From assembly GCA_017398585.1 (NCBI GenBank), contig JAFQFS010000045.1:1-51288 (forward strand): DNA of 51,288 bases, given 5' to 3'. Within the stretch, counting starts at the first letter, position 1. Every line of letters starts with the position of its first letter. The notes beneath the pieces were generated by a model, which worked only from the letters and a program-made list of their open reading frames with translations, did not search any database and was not told where the DNA came from. The DNA is from Clostridia bacterium (GTDB lineage Bacteria > Bacillota > Clostridia > Oscillospirales > CAG-272). Both the position numbers and the translations under genes were made by a program. Below, piece after piece: positions 1-8,027 of the stretch.

Positions 1-48
1 CTGAGCATCGAGAACATCACGGTAAAGAACATCAGAGCCGGAAAATAA
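1..48 (+). CDS. 3' end of an upstream gene (partial)
   Basis: The first 48 bases read in frame 1 as a C-terminal tail containing ENITVKNIRAGK, followed by TAA. The NITVKN pattern resembles a coil of a right-handed beta-helix, as in GH28 or pectate-lyase-like proteins. With only 15 residues visible this family guess is weak. The MFS gene starts 34 nt downstream on the same strand, so the two may be cotranscribed. Confidence 0.4.
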   Translation: MSIENITVKNIRAGK

Positions 49-82
49 GCCGGACAGCAATCTTTCTGAAAAGAAACAGACC

Positions 83-1273
83 ATGACCAAACCAAAGAAT
101 TACAAAAAAACGCAGATCGCCTGCTATCTCGGATTCATCACGCAGGCGATTTCCGCGAACTTTACCCCACTTTTGTTTCTGACATTCAAAAGCACCTACG
201 GAATCTCCCTTGAAAAAATCGCGCTGATTCCGTTTGTCTTCTACCTGACCCAGCTTCTGGTGGATTTTGCCGCCACGAAATTCGCCGACAAAATCGGTTA
301 TCGCATCTGCGTTGCCGCTTCGCAGGTAGTGTCCGCACTGGGACTGGTGCTGATGGCATTCCTGCCGGAGATCATGCCGCATCCGTTTACGGGAATCCTG
401 ATTGCCGTTGTGCTGTACGCCATCGGCAGCGGACTGATCGAGGTTCTGGTCAGCCCCATTATCGAAGCCTGCCCGTTTGAGAACAAGGACGGCATGATGA
501 GCCTGCTCCACTCCTTCTACTGCTGGGGTGCGGTCGGCGTGATTCTCGGTTCCACCGTTTTCTTCGCGGTATTCGGTGTGGAGAACTGGAAAATCCTTAC
601 GCTGATCTGGGCGCTGATCCCGTTTTTGAACACCTTCAATTTCCTCACCTGTCCCATCGAACGGCTTCTTGAGGACGGCGAAAGTCTCCCGATCCGCAAA
701 CTGCTGGCTCTGCCGCTGTTCTGGCTGCTGATCCTTGCGATGATCTGCGCCGGTGCATCCGAGGCTTCCATGGCACAGTGGGCATCCGCCTTTACGGAAT
801 CCGCGCTCGGCGTGTCCAAGACGATCGGTGACTTGGCGGGTCCCTGTCTCTTTGCAGTATTCATGGGTATTGCCCGTGTGATCTACGGCAAGATGAGCGA
901 AAAGCTGGATCTGACGAAGACCATGCTGATGTGCGGCGTGATGTGCGCCTGCTGTTATCTTGCGGCATCCCTGTCGCCCGTGCCGATTCTGGGTCTGGCA
1001 GGATGTGCGCTCTGCGGTCTGGCGGTCGGCATCATGTGGCCGGGAACCATCAGTCTTTCGTCGCAGAAATGCCCGAGAGGCGGCACGGCCATGTTCGCAT
1101 TTCTGGCTCTGGCAGGGGATCTCGGTGCTACGGTAAGTCCCGCCCTGGTCGGAAGCCTTGCGGAAATGTCCGGCGGAAATCTGAAAAACGGTCTGCTTGT
1201 TGCCGCGGTTTTCCCAGTGGTGTTAGTGATCGGACTGATCCTGCTCGGAAGAAATGTGAAGAAGAAGGCGTGA
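83..1273 (+). CDS. MFS transporter
   Basis: A 396-residue polytopic membrane protein with roughly twelve hydrophobic segments and the size usual for the major facilitator superfamily. A charged loop after the second helix (ATKFADKIGYR) matches the MFS cytoplasmic loop 2-3 signature position. The overall pattern recalls sugar permeases of the FucP type, but the substrate cannot be read from sequence. The upstream partial gene may be a polysaccharide-degrading enzyme, which would fit sugar uptake. The ribosome binding site is weak (AAAAG about 9 nt before ATG), consistent with coupling to the upstream gene. It ends before a bidirectional hairpin shared with the convergent MATE gene. Confidence 0.85.
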   Translation: MTKPKNYKKTQIACYLGFITQAISANFTPLLFLTFKSTYGISLEKIALIPFVFYLTQLLVDFAATKFADKIGYRICVAASQVVSALGLVLMAFLPEIMPHPFTGILIAVVLYAIGSGLIEVLVSPIIEACPFENKDGMMSLLHSFYCWGAVGVILGSTVFFAVFGVENWKILTLIWALIPFLNTFNFLTCPIERLLEDGESLPIRKLLALPLFWLLILAMICAGASEASMAQWASAFTESALGVSKTIGDLAGPCLFAVFMGIARVIYGKMSEKLDLTKTMLMCGVMCACCYLAASLSPVPILGLAGCALCGLAVGIMWPGTISLSSQKCPRGGTAMFAFLALAGDLGATVSPALVGSLAEMSGGNLKNGLLVAAVFPVVLVIGLILLGRNVKKKA

Positions 1274-1310
1274 TGCGAAATCCCGCTCTGTTTTAGCATG
1301 AATAACAACA

Positions 1311-1356
1311 GAACCCTGTTCCACGACGATGCCGAAACATCGATTGGGACAGGGTT
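1311..1356. terminator. Bidirectional terminator-like hairpin between MFS and MATE genes
   Basis: AACCCTGTTCC pairs with GGGACAGGGTT with one G-U pair across a loop of about 23 nt. A T-rich run follows on the plus strand. It lies between the convergent ends of the MFS and MATE genes. Confidence 0.6.
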
Positions 1357-1378
1357 TCTATATATCCATTCGTACAGT

Positions 1379-2743
1379 TTATTCTGCACTGCCTCGCAGA
1401 CATCCCGCAGTTTTTCCGAAGTAAACCAAAACAATTACGCAAAGAACGATCTGCACGATCGTTGACAGCGGGGTTGCCAGTCCGATACGGAACAGAGACA
1501 CCGGTTCGATTTTGCTGAAAATCCATGAGAGAGGCAGACGGACACAGATACCGCCGACAATTCCCTGGATCATCACGAACGTGGTGTTTCCGCAGCCATT
1601 GAAATAGCCGATAAAGCAGAACAGGAACGCCGTCAGCAGGCAGTCGATGGCATACGCTTTCAGATATTCTGCCGCGGGAGCGATGATCGCCGCTTCCTTT
1701 GCAAAGATACCCGCCAGCAGGTCTCCGTGGAAGAAGGTGATATATCCCATCACCACGCCGGCGGCAAAGGAGGAAACAATCCCGCAGAACAGTGCCTTTT
1801 TCGCACGGTCCGGTTTTTTTGCACCGATATTCTGTGCCACAAACGCGGACATGGACTGCATATACGCGGACGGCAGCAGCATGATGAAGGCACATACCTT
1901 TTCCGCAATGCCGATTCCAGCGGATTCGTTCAGTCCGAGACCGTTGACGATGGCGAGAATGGCGAGAAAGGAGATGCTGACCAGCAGATCCTGCAGAGCA
2001 ATGGGCGTACCCAGTTTCAGAATCCATTTGATGTAGGTACCGTTCGGGTGCAGGGATTTCCGTGAAAACCGGAACGGCAGCGTGTGACGGCGGATGATGC
2101 AGAGAGAGATCACAACGCTCATCGCCTGGGCAAACACGGTGGCAATGGCTGCACCAGCCGCACCCATATGGAAGACAGCGACCAGAAGAAGGTCACCGAA
2201 AATATTGAGTACACAGGCGATCGCAACCGTCAGAAGAGGGATTTTTGAGTCCCCGATGCCGCGGAAAATACTGCCCACAAGGTTGTACGCCACGATGAAA
2301 ATTGTTCCCGCCGAACAGATGACGATATACAGTACCGTATCTTTGAATGCGGCTTCCGGTGCGTGCATGATGCCTGCAAGCAGAGAGGAGGCGGCGATCA
2401 TGACAGCGGACAGAATAACGGATGCAATCGCAAACAGCGTGATGCCGCTTCCGATGATCCCGCCGGCTTCTTCCTGTCTGCCCGCACCGATCCGGTCGCC
2501 CACATAGATCGTCAGACCCATGGCAAGACCTGTGATCACGATGGTAAGTGTGTGCATGATCTGGCTTCCGGTGGAAACGGCAGAGACGTATACATCCGCC
2601 ATCTCACCGCCGAATTGCCCGACGATCAGCAGATCGACAGCACCGTACATCGCCTGCAGAAACAGGGCGAGAAGTACGGGAAGCGCAAAGCGGATCAGCG
2701 GCGAGAAGATTTTTCCTTCGGTAAAATTCTGCGGCTGCTTCAT
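1379..2743 (-). CDS. MATE family multidrug/Na+ efflux transporter
   Basis: A 454-residue protein with twelve hydrophobic segments and MatE-type N-terminal sequence (FALPVLLALFLQAMYGAVD, then LLIVGQFGG). It probably exports drugs or metabolites using an ion gradient. The start is fixed by AAGGAGT 7 nt upstream of ATG. The mRNA leader is about 160 nt long. It holds an intrinsic-terminator hairpin and a 39-codon ORF whose TGA overlaps this ATG, which suggests induction by transcription attenuation. A consensus promoter lies upstream. The substrate is unknown. Confidence 0.93.
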   Translation of the reverse strand: MKQPQNFTEGKIFSPLIRFALPVLLALFLQAMYGAVDLLIVGQFGGEMADVYVSAVSTGSQIMHTLTIVITGLAMGLTIYVGDRIGAGRQEEAGGIIGSGITLFAIASVILSAVMIAASSLLAGIMHAPEAAFKDTVLYIVICSAGTIFIVAYNLVGSIFRGIGDSKIPLLTVAIACVLNIFGDLLLVAVFHMGAAGAAIATVFAQAMSVVISLCIIRRHTLPFRFSRKSLHPNGTYIKWILKLGTPIALQDLLVSISFLAILAIVNGLGLNESAGIGIAEKVCAFIMLLPSAYMQSMSAFVAQNIGAKKPDRAKKALFCGIVSSFAAGVVMGYITFFHGDLLAGIFAKEAAIIAPAAEYLKAYAIDCLLTAFLFCFIGYFNGCGNTTFVMIQGIVGGICVRLPLSWIFSKIEPVSLFRIGLATPLSTIVQIVLCVIVLVYFGKTAGCLRGSAE

Positions 2744-2859
2744 AAAATTGACTCCTTACACAAAAAATGCCGGACAAGAAACCGCATAACAGCAAGTGTC
2801 TTCATCCGGCAGTACCATATACGCTGTGCCTGCCCTCCGGCAAATGAATTATGCGACAT
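2740..2859 (-). CDS. Possible leader ORF of the MATE gene (39 aa)
   Basis: A 39-codon frame within the MATE leader begins ATG TCG CAT. Its TGA overlaps the MATE ATG as ATGA. The C-terminal half contains MKTLAVMRFLVRHFL, followed by CKESIL. The 5' arm of the leader terminator lies over the codons for CRMKT, so a ribosome paused there would block terminator folding. The first ATG has only a weak upstream GGATAAG. Internal starts at Met19 or Met25 are possible and would give peptides of 21 or 15 residues. Translation is not demonstrated. The overlapping stop and the position relative to the hairpin are the main support. Confidence 0.45.
   Translation of the reverse strand: MSHNSFAGGQAQRIWYCRMKTLAVMRFLVRHFLCKESIL
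2762..2811 (-). terminator. Attenuator hairpin in the MATE leader
   Basis: On the minus strand, TGCCGGATGAAGA pairs with TCTTGTCCGGCA with a one-base bulge, and six T residues follow. This is an intrinsic terminator located between the promoter and the MATE start codon, about 20 nt before the ATG. Such a position normally means regulated readthrough. Confidence 0.7.
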
Positions 2860-2910
2860 CTTATCCGGCGCTGTACATACGAATTACAACATCCTCCGAT
2901 GAGCGTGTAC

Positions 2911-2939
2911 AGTATAGCACATTTTTTGCGGATTGTCAA
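2911..2939 (-). promoter_or_regulatory. Promoter of the MATE gene
   Basis: TTGACA, 17-nt spacer, TATACT on the minus strand. It implies a leader of about 160 nt before the MATE start. Confidence 0.85.
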
Positions 2940-2963
2940 TTGCTGTACGGGGAAGATAATTCC

Positions 2964-2992
2964 TTGACGGATGCCTGACGATGTTATATAAT
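2964..2992 (+). promoter_or_regulatory. Promoter of the P-loop kinase / GNAT pair
   Basis: TTGACG, 17-nt spacer, TATAAT on the plus strand. It is divergent from the MATE promoter, with the two -35 boxes about 25 nt apart. Confidence 0.85.
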
Positions 2993-3038
2993 AAGGTGAA
3001 AGAAATTTGATAAATAAGAATCGGACGGAGGATCCATA

Positions 3039-3554
3039 ATGATACTTTTAATTGCCGGAGCATCCCATACGGGCAAGACAGCCCTTGCTCAAACGCTGCT
3101 CGAAACATATAACTATCCGTATCTGTCCATTGACCACCTGAAAATGGGACTGATCCGCAGCGGAAACACCCGGCTTACTCCGGAGAGTGATGACCGGGAG
3201 CTGACCGCATACCTGTGGCCCATTGTCCGTGAAATGGTGAAAACCGCCATCGAAAACAGGCAGAACCTGATCGTGGAAGGCTGCTATATCCCGTTTGACT
3301 GGCAGAAGGACTTTGATCCCGAATATCTGGAAAACATCCGGTATTACTGCCTTGTCATGAGCGAGGAATATATCCGGAGTCATTTTGATGACATAAAAGG
3401 ATATGCGAGTACCATCGAACACCGGATGGAGGATGAATGGTACACCATGGAACGTGCATTGGAAGACAATGCGGAAATGCTGGCTCTTGCACAGGAGTAT
3501 GATGTGAACTATATCCTCATTGAGGATAAATACGAAATCAGCATTGATCTGTGA
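3039..3554 (+). CDS. P-loop kinase-like ATP-binding protein
   Basis: A 171-residue protein with a Walker A motif GASHTGKT at residues 7-14. It has the layout of small AAA/zeta-toxin or 2-phosphoglycerate kinase-like phosphotransferases. The phosphorylated substrate is not evident. GGAGG sits 7 nt before ATG. A GNAT gene follows after about 46 nt on the same strand, so the two are probably cotranscribed from the promoter at 2964-2992. A small-molecule or resistance-type modification pair is possible but is inference. Confidence 0.8.
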   Translation: MILLIAGASHTGKTALAQTLLETYNYPYLSIDHLKMGLIRSGNTRLTPESDDRELTAYLWPIVREMVKTAIENRQNLIVEGCYIPFDWQKDFDPEYLENIRYYCLVMSEEYIRSHFDDIKGYASTIEHRMEDEWYTMERALEDNAEMLALAQEYDVNYILIEDKYEISIDL

Positions 3555-3600
3555 GAGGAAAGTTCAATTTTTCGCTCAGTGAAAGAATGTGAGAATCCAT

Positions 3601-4140
3601 ATGATAGAAATCAAAGAACTGACCGTCCATGATATTTCCGACGATCTATTATCGAATTTCAATCATCATCAGGTAATAACAAAAAAATGGGTAAACAGAA
3701 ACAACAGCTGGGAGTTATCGGATACTTCCGATTTGCGCGAATGGAACGATGAAAAACGGATATGGATATCGGGATATCTTCGTCAGCAGATGGAACGGGG
3801 CGGCGCGCTCGCAGCTGCATTTGATAGCAATATTATCGTCGGATTCTGTTGTGTGGATGGTTGTTTGGCTGGTAATACGGCAGCGTATGCAAATATGACA
3901 ATGCTTTTTGTGGATGACAAATGGAAAAGACGCGGGGTGGGCAGACAGCTGTTTGAAAGAATTTGTATGTGCGCAGCAAAAATGAAAGCGGAGAAACTTT
4001 TTATTTCTGCAATACCTTCTTCTGAAACAATTGCGTTTTATTTTAAAATGGGATGCGAAGATGCAAAAGAAATCATACCGGAGTATATTGATACCGATCA
4101 GGACAGATATCTTGAGTATACATTGACAACTTTGATATGA
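3601..4140 (+). CDS. GNAT family N-acetyltransferase
   Basis: A 179-residue protein whose C-terminal half has the acetyl-CoA binding pattern KWKRRGVGRQLFERI (R/Q-x-x-G-x-G/A) and a following beta strand with LFISAIPSSE. A GTG start at 3589 would add four residues. ATG at 3601 is preferred because the protein then begins MIEIKEL, as many GNATs do, though neither start has a strong ribosome binding site. The acceptor substrate is unknown. Local base composition is more AT-rich than its neighbours, which could indicate separate ancestry. Confidence 0.85.
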   Translation: MIEIKELTVHDISDDLLSNFNHHQVITKKWVNRNNSWELSDTSDLREWNDEKRIWISGYLRQQMERGGALAAAFDSNIIVGFCCVDGCLAGNTAAYANMTMLFVDDKWKRRGVGRQLFERICMCAAKMKAEKLFISAIPSSETIAFYFKMGCEDAKEIIPEYIDTDQDRYLEYTLTTLI

Positions 4141-4150
4141 CAGTAAATAA

Positions 4151-4212
4151 CGTGAGTTCTTCCCGTCGAACTCACGTTGAAAAAGGATTCGCGGTTTTGC
4201 GAATCCTTTTTA
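4151..4212. terminator. Two hairpins between the convergent GNAT and GH20 genes
   Basis: The first hairpin pairs CGTGAGTTC with GAACTCACG. The second pairs AAAAGGATTCGC with GCGAATCCTTTT, with T and A tracts on either side, so it can end transcription from both directions. Confidence 0.85.
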
Positions 4213-4220
4213 TGTGTGCT

Positions 4221-6038
4221 TTATTCGTAAACAATCTCGTATTCAACCGTGAATTCTTCCAGCAGGGGGATGTAGCGGATGCTTTCGATTTCAACGCCGG
4301 GATGCGGGTTTTCATAGCGGCATTCGTAGGTGAGATCGCCGTTTTCTCCGAGAGGGAGAGCCGTGCCTGCCAGCTGGAACAGTTCATTGTCAAGCGGATA
4401 GCCGTGAATGGTCTTCGCGCCGATGTTGGTGCCGTACTTCACGGGAAGAAGAACCGTGGTTCCGTCGGCGTACCGGACTTCATAATTGCCGATGCGGTAT
4501 TTCCGGTCGTCGATGAACACGCCGCACCAGAAGAATTCGTGGCGGATGTTTTCGAACGTACGATGGCGGACGGTGATGGTGTGAGGCGTATTCTCCCATT
4601 TGCGGCGGTACGCTTCCGCGAAGGTACGTTCGAGGATGGACGGTTTGTCGGAACTGTCAAAATCGGAATTCCAGAAGGCGTCCGCAGCTCCAATCAGATT
4701 GAAATACTGGATGTTGCGCTGCATGTATTCTTCCTCAAACGAACCCCAGTTGGAGACCCAGCCGCCGAGGGCGCCCCAGCCGATGCGTTCCGTCCAGTCT
4801 TCGAAATCGACGGCTGTGAAATTGCCGAAGAACATCGGATAGTCGCGATCGTGATAGACCAGGTCGTGATGTTTTCCGAATGACCAGTACCAGTGGGAAT
4901 ACATCAACCCTTCGGGGAGTTTGTCGCGGCATTCCCAAAGTGCGGGAATCGGCCACGGATTGCCATCCTGCAGTTCAACGGTACCCGTTCCGCCGATGGG
5001 TTCTCCTTCTTTCGTGTAGGCACGCAGGAGTTTTTCCGCCCACAGGCTCACGCGGATGTGCTTTGTGTCAAGGTATTCCTTGATTTTCCGGATATCGCCG
5101 ACGTAGAGGTCGACGGGATCGGTGCCGCGGCATCGTTCACAGATACCGAACGTATATGCTTCGTCGTGGCCGATGTGGATCTGACGCGGTTCGAAGACCT
5201 CGATGACTTCGTCGAGAATATCAAACACATAACGGTAGGTATCGGGATGGTTCGGGCAGTAGGTATCGGGGTACGCGTCTTCTGCGATTTCTGCGATTTC
5301 GGGATGAGCGAGGCAGATGTAGTCGCTGTGGCTGAGCGTGGGAACTTCGGGAATGACTTCGAGTCCGCGGGAACGGCAGTAAGCGGCGAGATCCCGGCAT
5401 TCGTCCTGTGTCAGGACACCGCCGTCTCCGTTTTCGCAGTGAATGGAGTTTTTTGTCCATGGATAGGTATAAAATTCGATTTGCGCGGCACGGTGCGGGT
5501 CGGCGTACATTTCGCTGCAGAATTCTACCCATTTTTCATTGATTTCCGGATGTCGTTTGTACTCCATGGCACCACCGATCTCAAGGATCACGGAATTGTA
5601 TTTGTATTCCGCAAGAAAGTCAACCATGGCTTTAAATACGGGAATGTTCCCCCGTCCGGGGAGATAGACGCGGTAACCTCGGACAGAGCAGACGGGGCGA
5701 TCGCGGAGGATGCCCGCAAAAGTTCTGCCTTTCATGGAAGCGAGCGTGACCATACCGTAGACGAAGCCGCGGGCGCTGTTCGCGTATATGCGGGAGATTT
5801 CGCCGATCTCCAGAACATACTCCTCCTCACCGTTTTCGGAATCGTCGGGGAGACCGCGTTCGAAGATGAGTTTTGTACAGAGGGTTCCGGTTCCGGCAGA
5901 ATCACCGCAGAACGTTTCGGAATAGAGTTTTTTCAGAAAACCGGCAGTCACGGCATCGGGCAGTTCGAGTACGGTTTCCGGTGTGAAGCGGACAGGAGAG
6001 GCGGGATCGGTTTCGTGAAATTTCGGCTTGAAGAACAT
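4221..6038 (-). CDS. GH20 family beta-N-acetylhexosaminidase-like glycosidase
   Basis: A 605-residue protein without a signal peptide. Residues 1-120 resemble the GH20 N-terminal accessory domain. A TIM barrel follows, opening with VRGYRVYLPGRG. The GH20 signature HIGHDEA lies near residues 286-292, with the Asp-Glu pair as the catalytic acid and its neighbour. The likely reaction is removal of terminal GlcNAc or GalNAc from glycans, acting in the cytoplasm because no export signal is seen. GGAGG lies 6 nt before ATG. The promoter contains an inverted repeat between its -35 and -10 boxes. The exact linkage specificity is not predictable. Confidence 0.85.
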   Translation of the reverse strand: MFFKPKFHETDPASPVRFTPETVLELPDAVTAGFLKKLYSETFCGDSAGTGTLCTKLIFERGLPDDSENGEEEYVLEIGEISRIYANSARGFVYGMVTLASMKGRTFAGILRDRPVCSVRGYRVYLPGRGNIPVFKAMVDFLAEYKYNSVILEIGGAMEYKRHPEINEKWVEFCSEMYADPHRAAQIEFYTYPWTKNSIHCENGDGGVLTQDECRDLAAYCRSRGLEVIPEVPTLSHSDYICLAHPEIAEIAEDAYPDTYCPNHPDTYRYVFDILDEVIEVFEPRQIHIGHDEAYTFGICERCRGTDPVDLYVGDIRKIKEYLDTKHIRVSLWAEKLLRAYTKEGEPIGGTGTVELQDGNPWPIPALWECRDKLPEGLMYSHWYWSFGKHHDLVYHDRDYPMFFGNFTAVDFEDWTERIGWGALGGWVSNWGSFEEEYMQRNIQYFNLIGAADAFWNSDFDSSDKPSILERTFAEAYRRKWENTPHTITVRHRTFENIRHEFFWCGVFIDDRKYRIGNYEVRYADGTTVLLPVKYGTNIGAKTIHGYPLDNELFQLAGTALPLGENGDLTYECRYENPHPGVEIESIRYIPLLEEFTVEYEIVYE

Positions 6039-6096
6039 GGCTGCTCCTCCATCGTCAGAATGTTTTTTATATCATTTAGGGATTCCTTACGGTATT

Positions 6097-6125
6097 AGTA
6101 TATCACAGGAGATATTACCTGTCAA
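6097..6125 (-). promoter_or_regulatory. Promoter of the GH20 gene
   Basis: TTGACA, 17-nt spacer, TATACT on the minus strand. The spacer contains most of an inverted repeat, ACAGG then 8 nt then CCTGT (6105-6122), positioned as a repressor operator. Confidence 0.85.
6105..6122. promoter_or_regulatory. Operator-like inverted repeat in the GH20 promoter
   Basis: ACAGGTAATATCTCCTGT read on the minus strand is an ACAGG/CCTGT inverted repeat overlapping the -35 box and spacer. A similar repeat with a shorter gap occurs at the GH127 operon promoter (25143-25159). Confidence 0.45.
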
Positions 6126-6203
6126 TCAATGAATTCTGAAGGGAGAATTTTTCTTCCGAAGATGAGATAAATAAAAATTTTTTGTTAAATTGAATGATTC
6201 TAC

Positions 6204-6232
6204 TTGATAAATGAAGATGTTTGAGGTAGAAT
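6204..6232 (+). promoter_or_regulatory. Promoter of the DRE-TIM aldolase gene
   Basis: TTGATA, 17-nt spacer, TAGAAT. It gives a leader of about 35-40 nt before the ATG at 6277. Confidence 0.8.
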
Positions 6233-6276
6233 GGAAAAGTGAATTTTTAGTTACCCAATGAAGGAGAATATCACAA

Positions 6277-7254
6277 ATGGCAGTAAGAAAAGGTAATCTG
6301 ATGAGTGTCCGCGACGACGTCAAAGTCCTCGACGCGACCCTCCGTGACGGCGGTTTGTGCAATAACTTCCGTTTTACTGATGATTTTGTACGTACGCTCT
6401 ACAAGACCAACATCAAGAGCGGCGTTGACTATATGGAATTCGGCTACAAGGCGGACCCCGATCTCTTCAACGTCGAAGAATACGGTCCCTGGAAGTTCTG
6501 CCGCGAAGAAGACCTCCGCGCGATTGTCGGCGAGAACATCTCCGACATGAAGATTGCCGTGATGGCAGACGTCGGACGCTGTAATTTCCGCCGCGATTTT
6601 CTTCCCAAGTCCGAATCCGTGATCGACATGGTGCGTGTGGCATGCTACATCCACCAGATCCCTGCGGCACTGGAAATGATCGAATATTTCCACGAACTCG
6701 GCTACGAAACCACCTGCAACATCATGGCGGTCTCCCAGGCGGGCGGCTATCAGATCGAAGAAGCGCTCGCGATGCTGGCGGAATCCTCTGTGGACGTCAT
6801 CTATCTTGTGGACAGCTACGGTGCGTTCTATCCCGAAAATGCGTCCGATATGGCACTGATGTATATCAAGGCAGTCGAAGAAGCGGGCAAAAAGATCGGT
6901 TTCCACGCACACAACAACCAGAACCTCGCGTTTGCCAACACCATCGATACGCTGTCCCGCGGCGTCAGCTACCTTGACGCAACGGTGCAGGGCATGGGAC
7001 GCGGTGCGGGCAACTGTGCGCTCGAACTTCTCCTCGGCTTCCTCAAGAACCCGAAGTACAACCTGTACAGCGTGCTGACGTTTATCGAAAAGTACATGAT
7101 CCCGCTGCGTGAATCCGGCGTGGTCTGGGGCTTTGACCTGCAGTATATGTTCACGGGTCAGCTCAACCGTCACCCGCGCGAAGCAATGGCGTTCACTTCC
7201 CAGAAGCGCGGCGACTACTGCGAATTCTACAAGGAATTGCTCGATCATGAATAA
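6277..7254 (+). CDS. DRE-TIM metallolyase, aldolase-like (HMGL family)
   Basis: A 325-residue TIM-barrel protein. LDATLRDGG at residues 18-26 is the DRE-TIM catalytic signature, with its Arg and metal-binding Asp. HAHNNQN near residue 210 supplies the HxH metal ligands. The family includes HMG-CoA lyase, isopropylmalate synthase and 4-hydroxy-2-oxovalerate aldolase. This subgroup lacks the usual partner dehydrogenase, and none is encoded nearby, so the substrate is unknown. AAGGAG lies 10 nt before ATG. The gene is flanked by its own promoter and a strong terminator, so it is probably monocistronic. Confidence 0.85.
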   Translation: MAVRKGNLMSVRDDVKVLDATLRDGGLCNNFRFTDDFVRTLYKTNIKSGVDYMEFGYKADPDLFNVEEYGPWKFCREEDLRAIVGENISDMKIAVMADVGRCNFRRDFLPKSESVIDMVRVACYIHQIPAALEMIEYFHELGYETTCNIMAVSQAGGYQIEEALAMLAESSVDVIYLVDSYGAFYPENASDMALMYIKAVEEAGKKIGFHAHNNQNLAFANTIDTLSRGVSYLDATVQGMGRGAGNCALELLLGFLKNPKYNLYSVLTFIEKYMIPLRESGVVWGFDLQYMFTGQLNRHPREAMAFTSQKRGDYCEFYKELLDHE

Positions 7255-7256
7255 GA

Positions 7257-7292
7257 AAAATGCCGGACAGCGGAAAATCTGTCCGGCATTTT
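7257..7292. terminator. Bidirectional terminator after the DRE-TIM gene
   Basis: AAAATGCCGGACAG pairs perfectly with CTGTCCGGCATTTT across an 8-nt loop. It sits between the convergent aldolase and sigma/anti-sigma genes. Confidence 0.92.
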
Positions 7293-7304
7293 ACGTTACG
7301 GAGG

Positions 7305-8027
7305 TCAGTCGAGGGTATAGGTGAAGTCGAGGGCGAGCTGTTCGTCTTCGGCGACGTAGCGGTCAACGTAGGCAAACTTGAACGCACCGCAGTCGATCAC
7401 GCCGTTGCCGCGGTTGATTCGGATGTTCTTTGCGTTCGCGGGAATTGCGACGTACATCGCGGATTTCACATGACCGCCGAAGTAATTGAAGGTACTGCCA
7501 TGGTATACATGATCTTCCTTCGTGATTCCCCACCAAACATCTGGGGAGTCGGTGGAGAGAGCACAGTCATGAAGCCACATATCAGGGTAAACTTTCTTCA
7601 TAGATACGGCTTTATGACGACAATTTTTTTCCACCGTTTTGTATACGGGATAGTCGATTTCATTTCCTTCGTTATCAAAGGTGCCGATCGTTGTTACGAG
7701 ATCGTTATGGCCGCATTCAAACCAACACTGGTCATCCGGAATCCTACCGTTCCATTCTTCCAGCAGACGATTCCGTTCCTCATAATCGGGAACAGGCGTT
7801 CTTACACCGACATAGCTCAGATTTAGGTCGAAGAAGTCGATACCATAGTGGCTCATGACTCCCTCTTCCGCAAACACCATCGTCGGGATCAGCTTTTCCA
7901 GTGCCGCCGCGATGTCATCGCAGACCTTGCATTCCTTCAGATGTTCTGCGACTGCTGCACGGATTTCGTCCGGCAGCTTGCCCATCGCGTACATGAACAG
8001 ATATTTATACATTTCCTTGCATTCCAT
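7305..8027 (-). CDS. Probable separate anti-sigma product from an internal start
   Basis: Inside the sigma/anti-sigma frame, AAGGAG lies exactly 8 nt before an ATG that encodes MECKEMYKYLF. This is the usual first segment of a zf-HC2 anti-sigma factor. Initiation here would give a 240-residue soluble anti-sigma protein: a zinc motif formed by Cys3, His and the CxxC of ECKVC, then about 180 residues of beta-rich sequence of unknown fold. The ideal spacing suggests that this product is made in addition to the full-length fusion. No membrane segment is seen, so sensing may be cytoplasmic. Confidence 0.55.
   Translation of the reverse strand: MECKEMYKYLFMYAMGKLPDEIRAAVAEHLKECKVCDDIAAALEKLIPTMVFAEEGVMSHYGIDFFDLNLSYVGVRTPVPDYEERNRLLEEWNGRIPDDQCWFECGHNDLVTTIGTFDNEGNEIDYPVYKTVEKNCRHKAVSMKKVYPDMWLHDCALSTDSPDVWWGITKEDHVYHGSTFNYFGGHVKSAMYVAIPANAKNIRINRGNGVIDCGAFKFAYVDRYVAEDEQLALDFTYTLD

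Noticed and set aside
2762-2904. Known riboswitch (guanidine, THF, PreQ1) in the MATE leader
   Set aside because: I could not recognise the conserved core of any of these classes by eye. The leader ORF and terminator explain the structure better, but a search against Rfam would be decisive.
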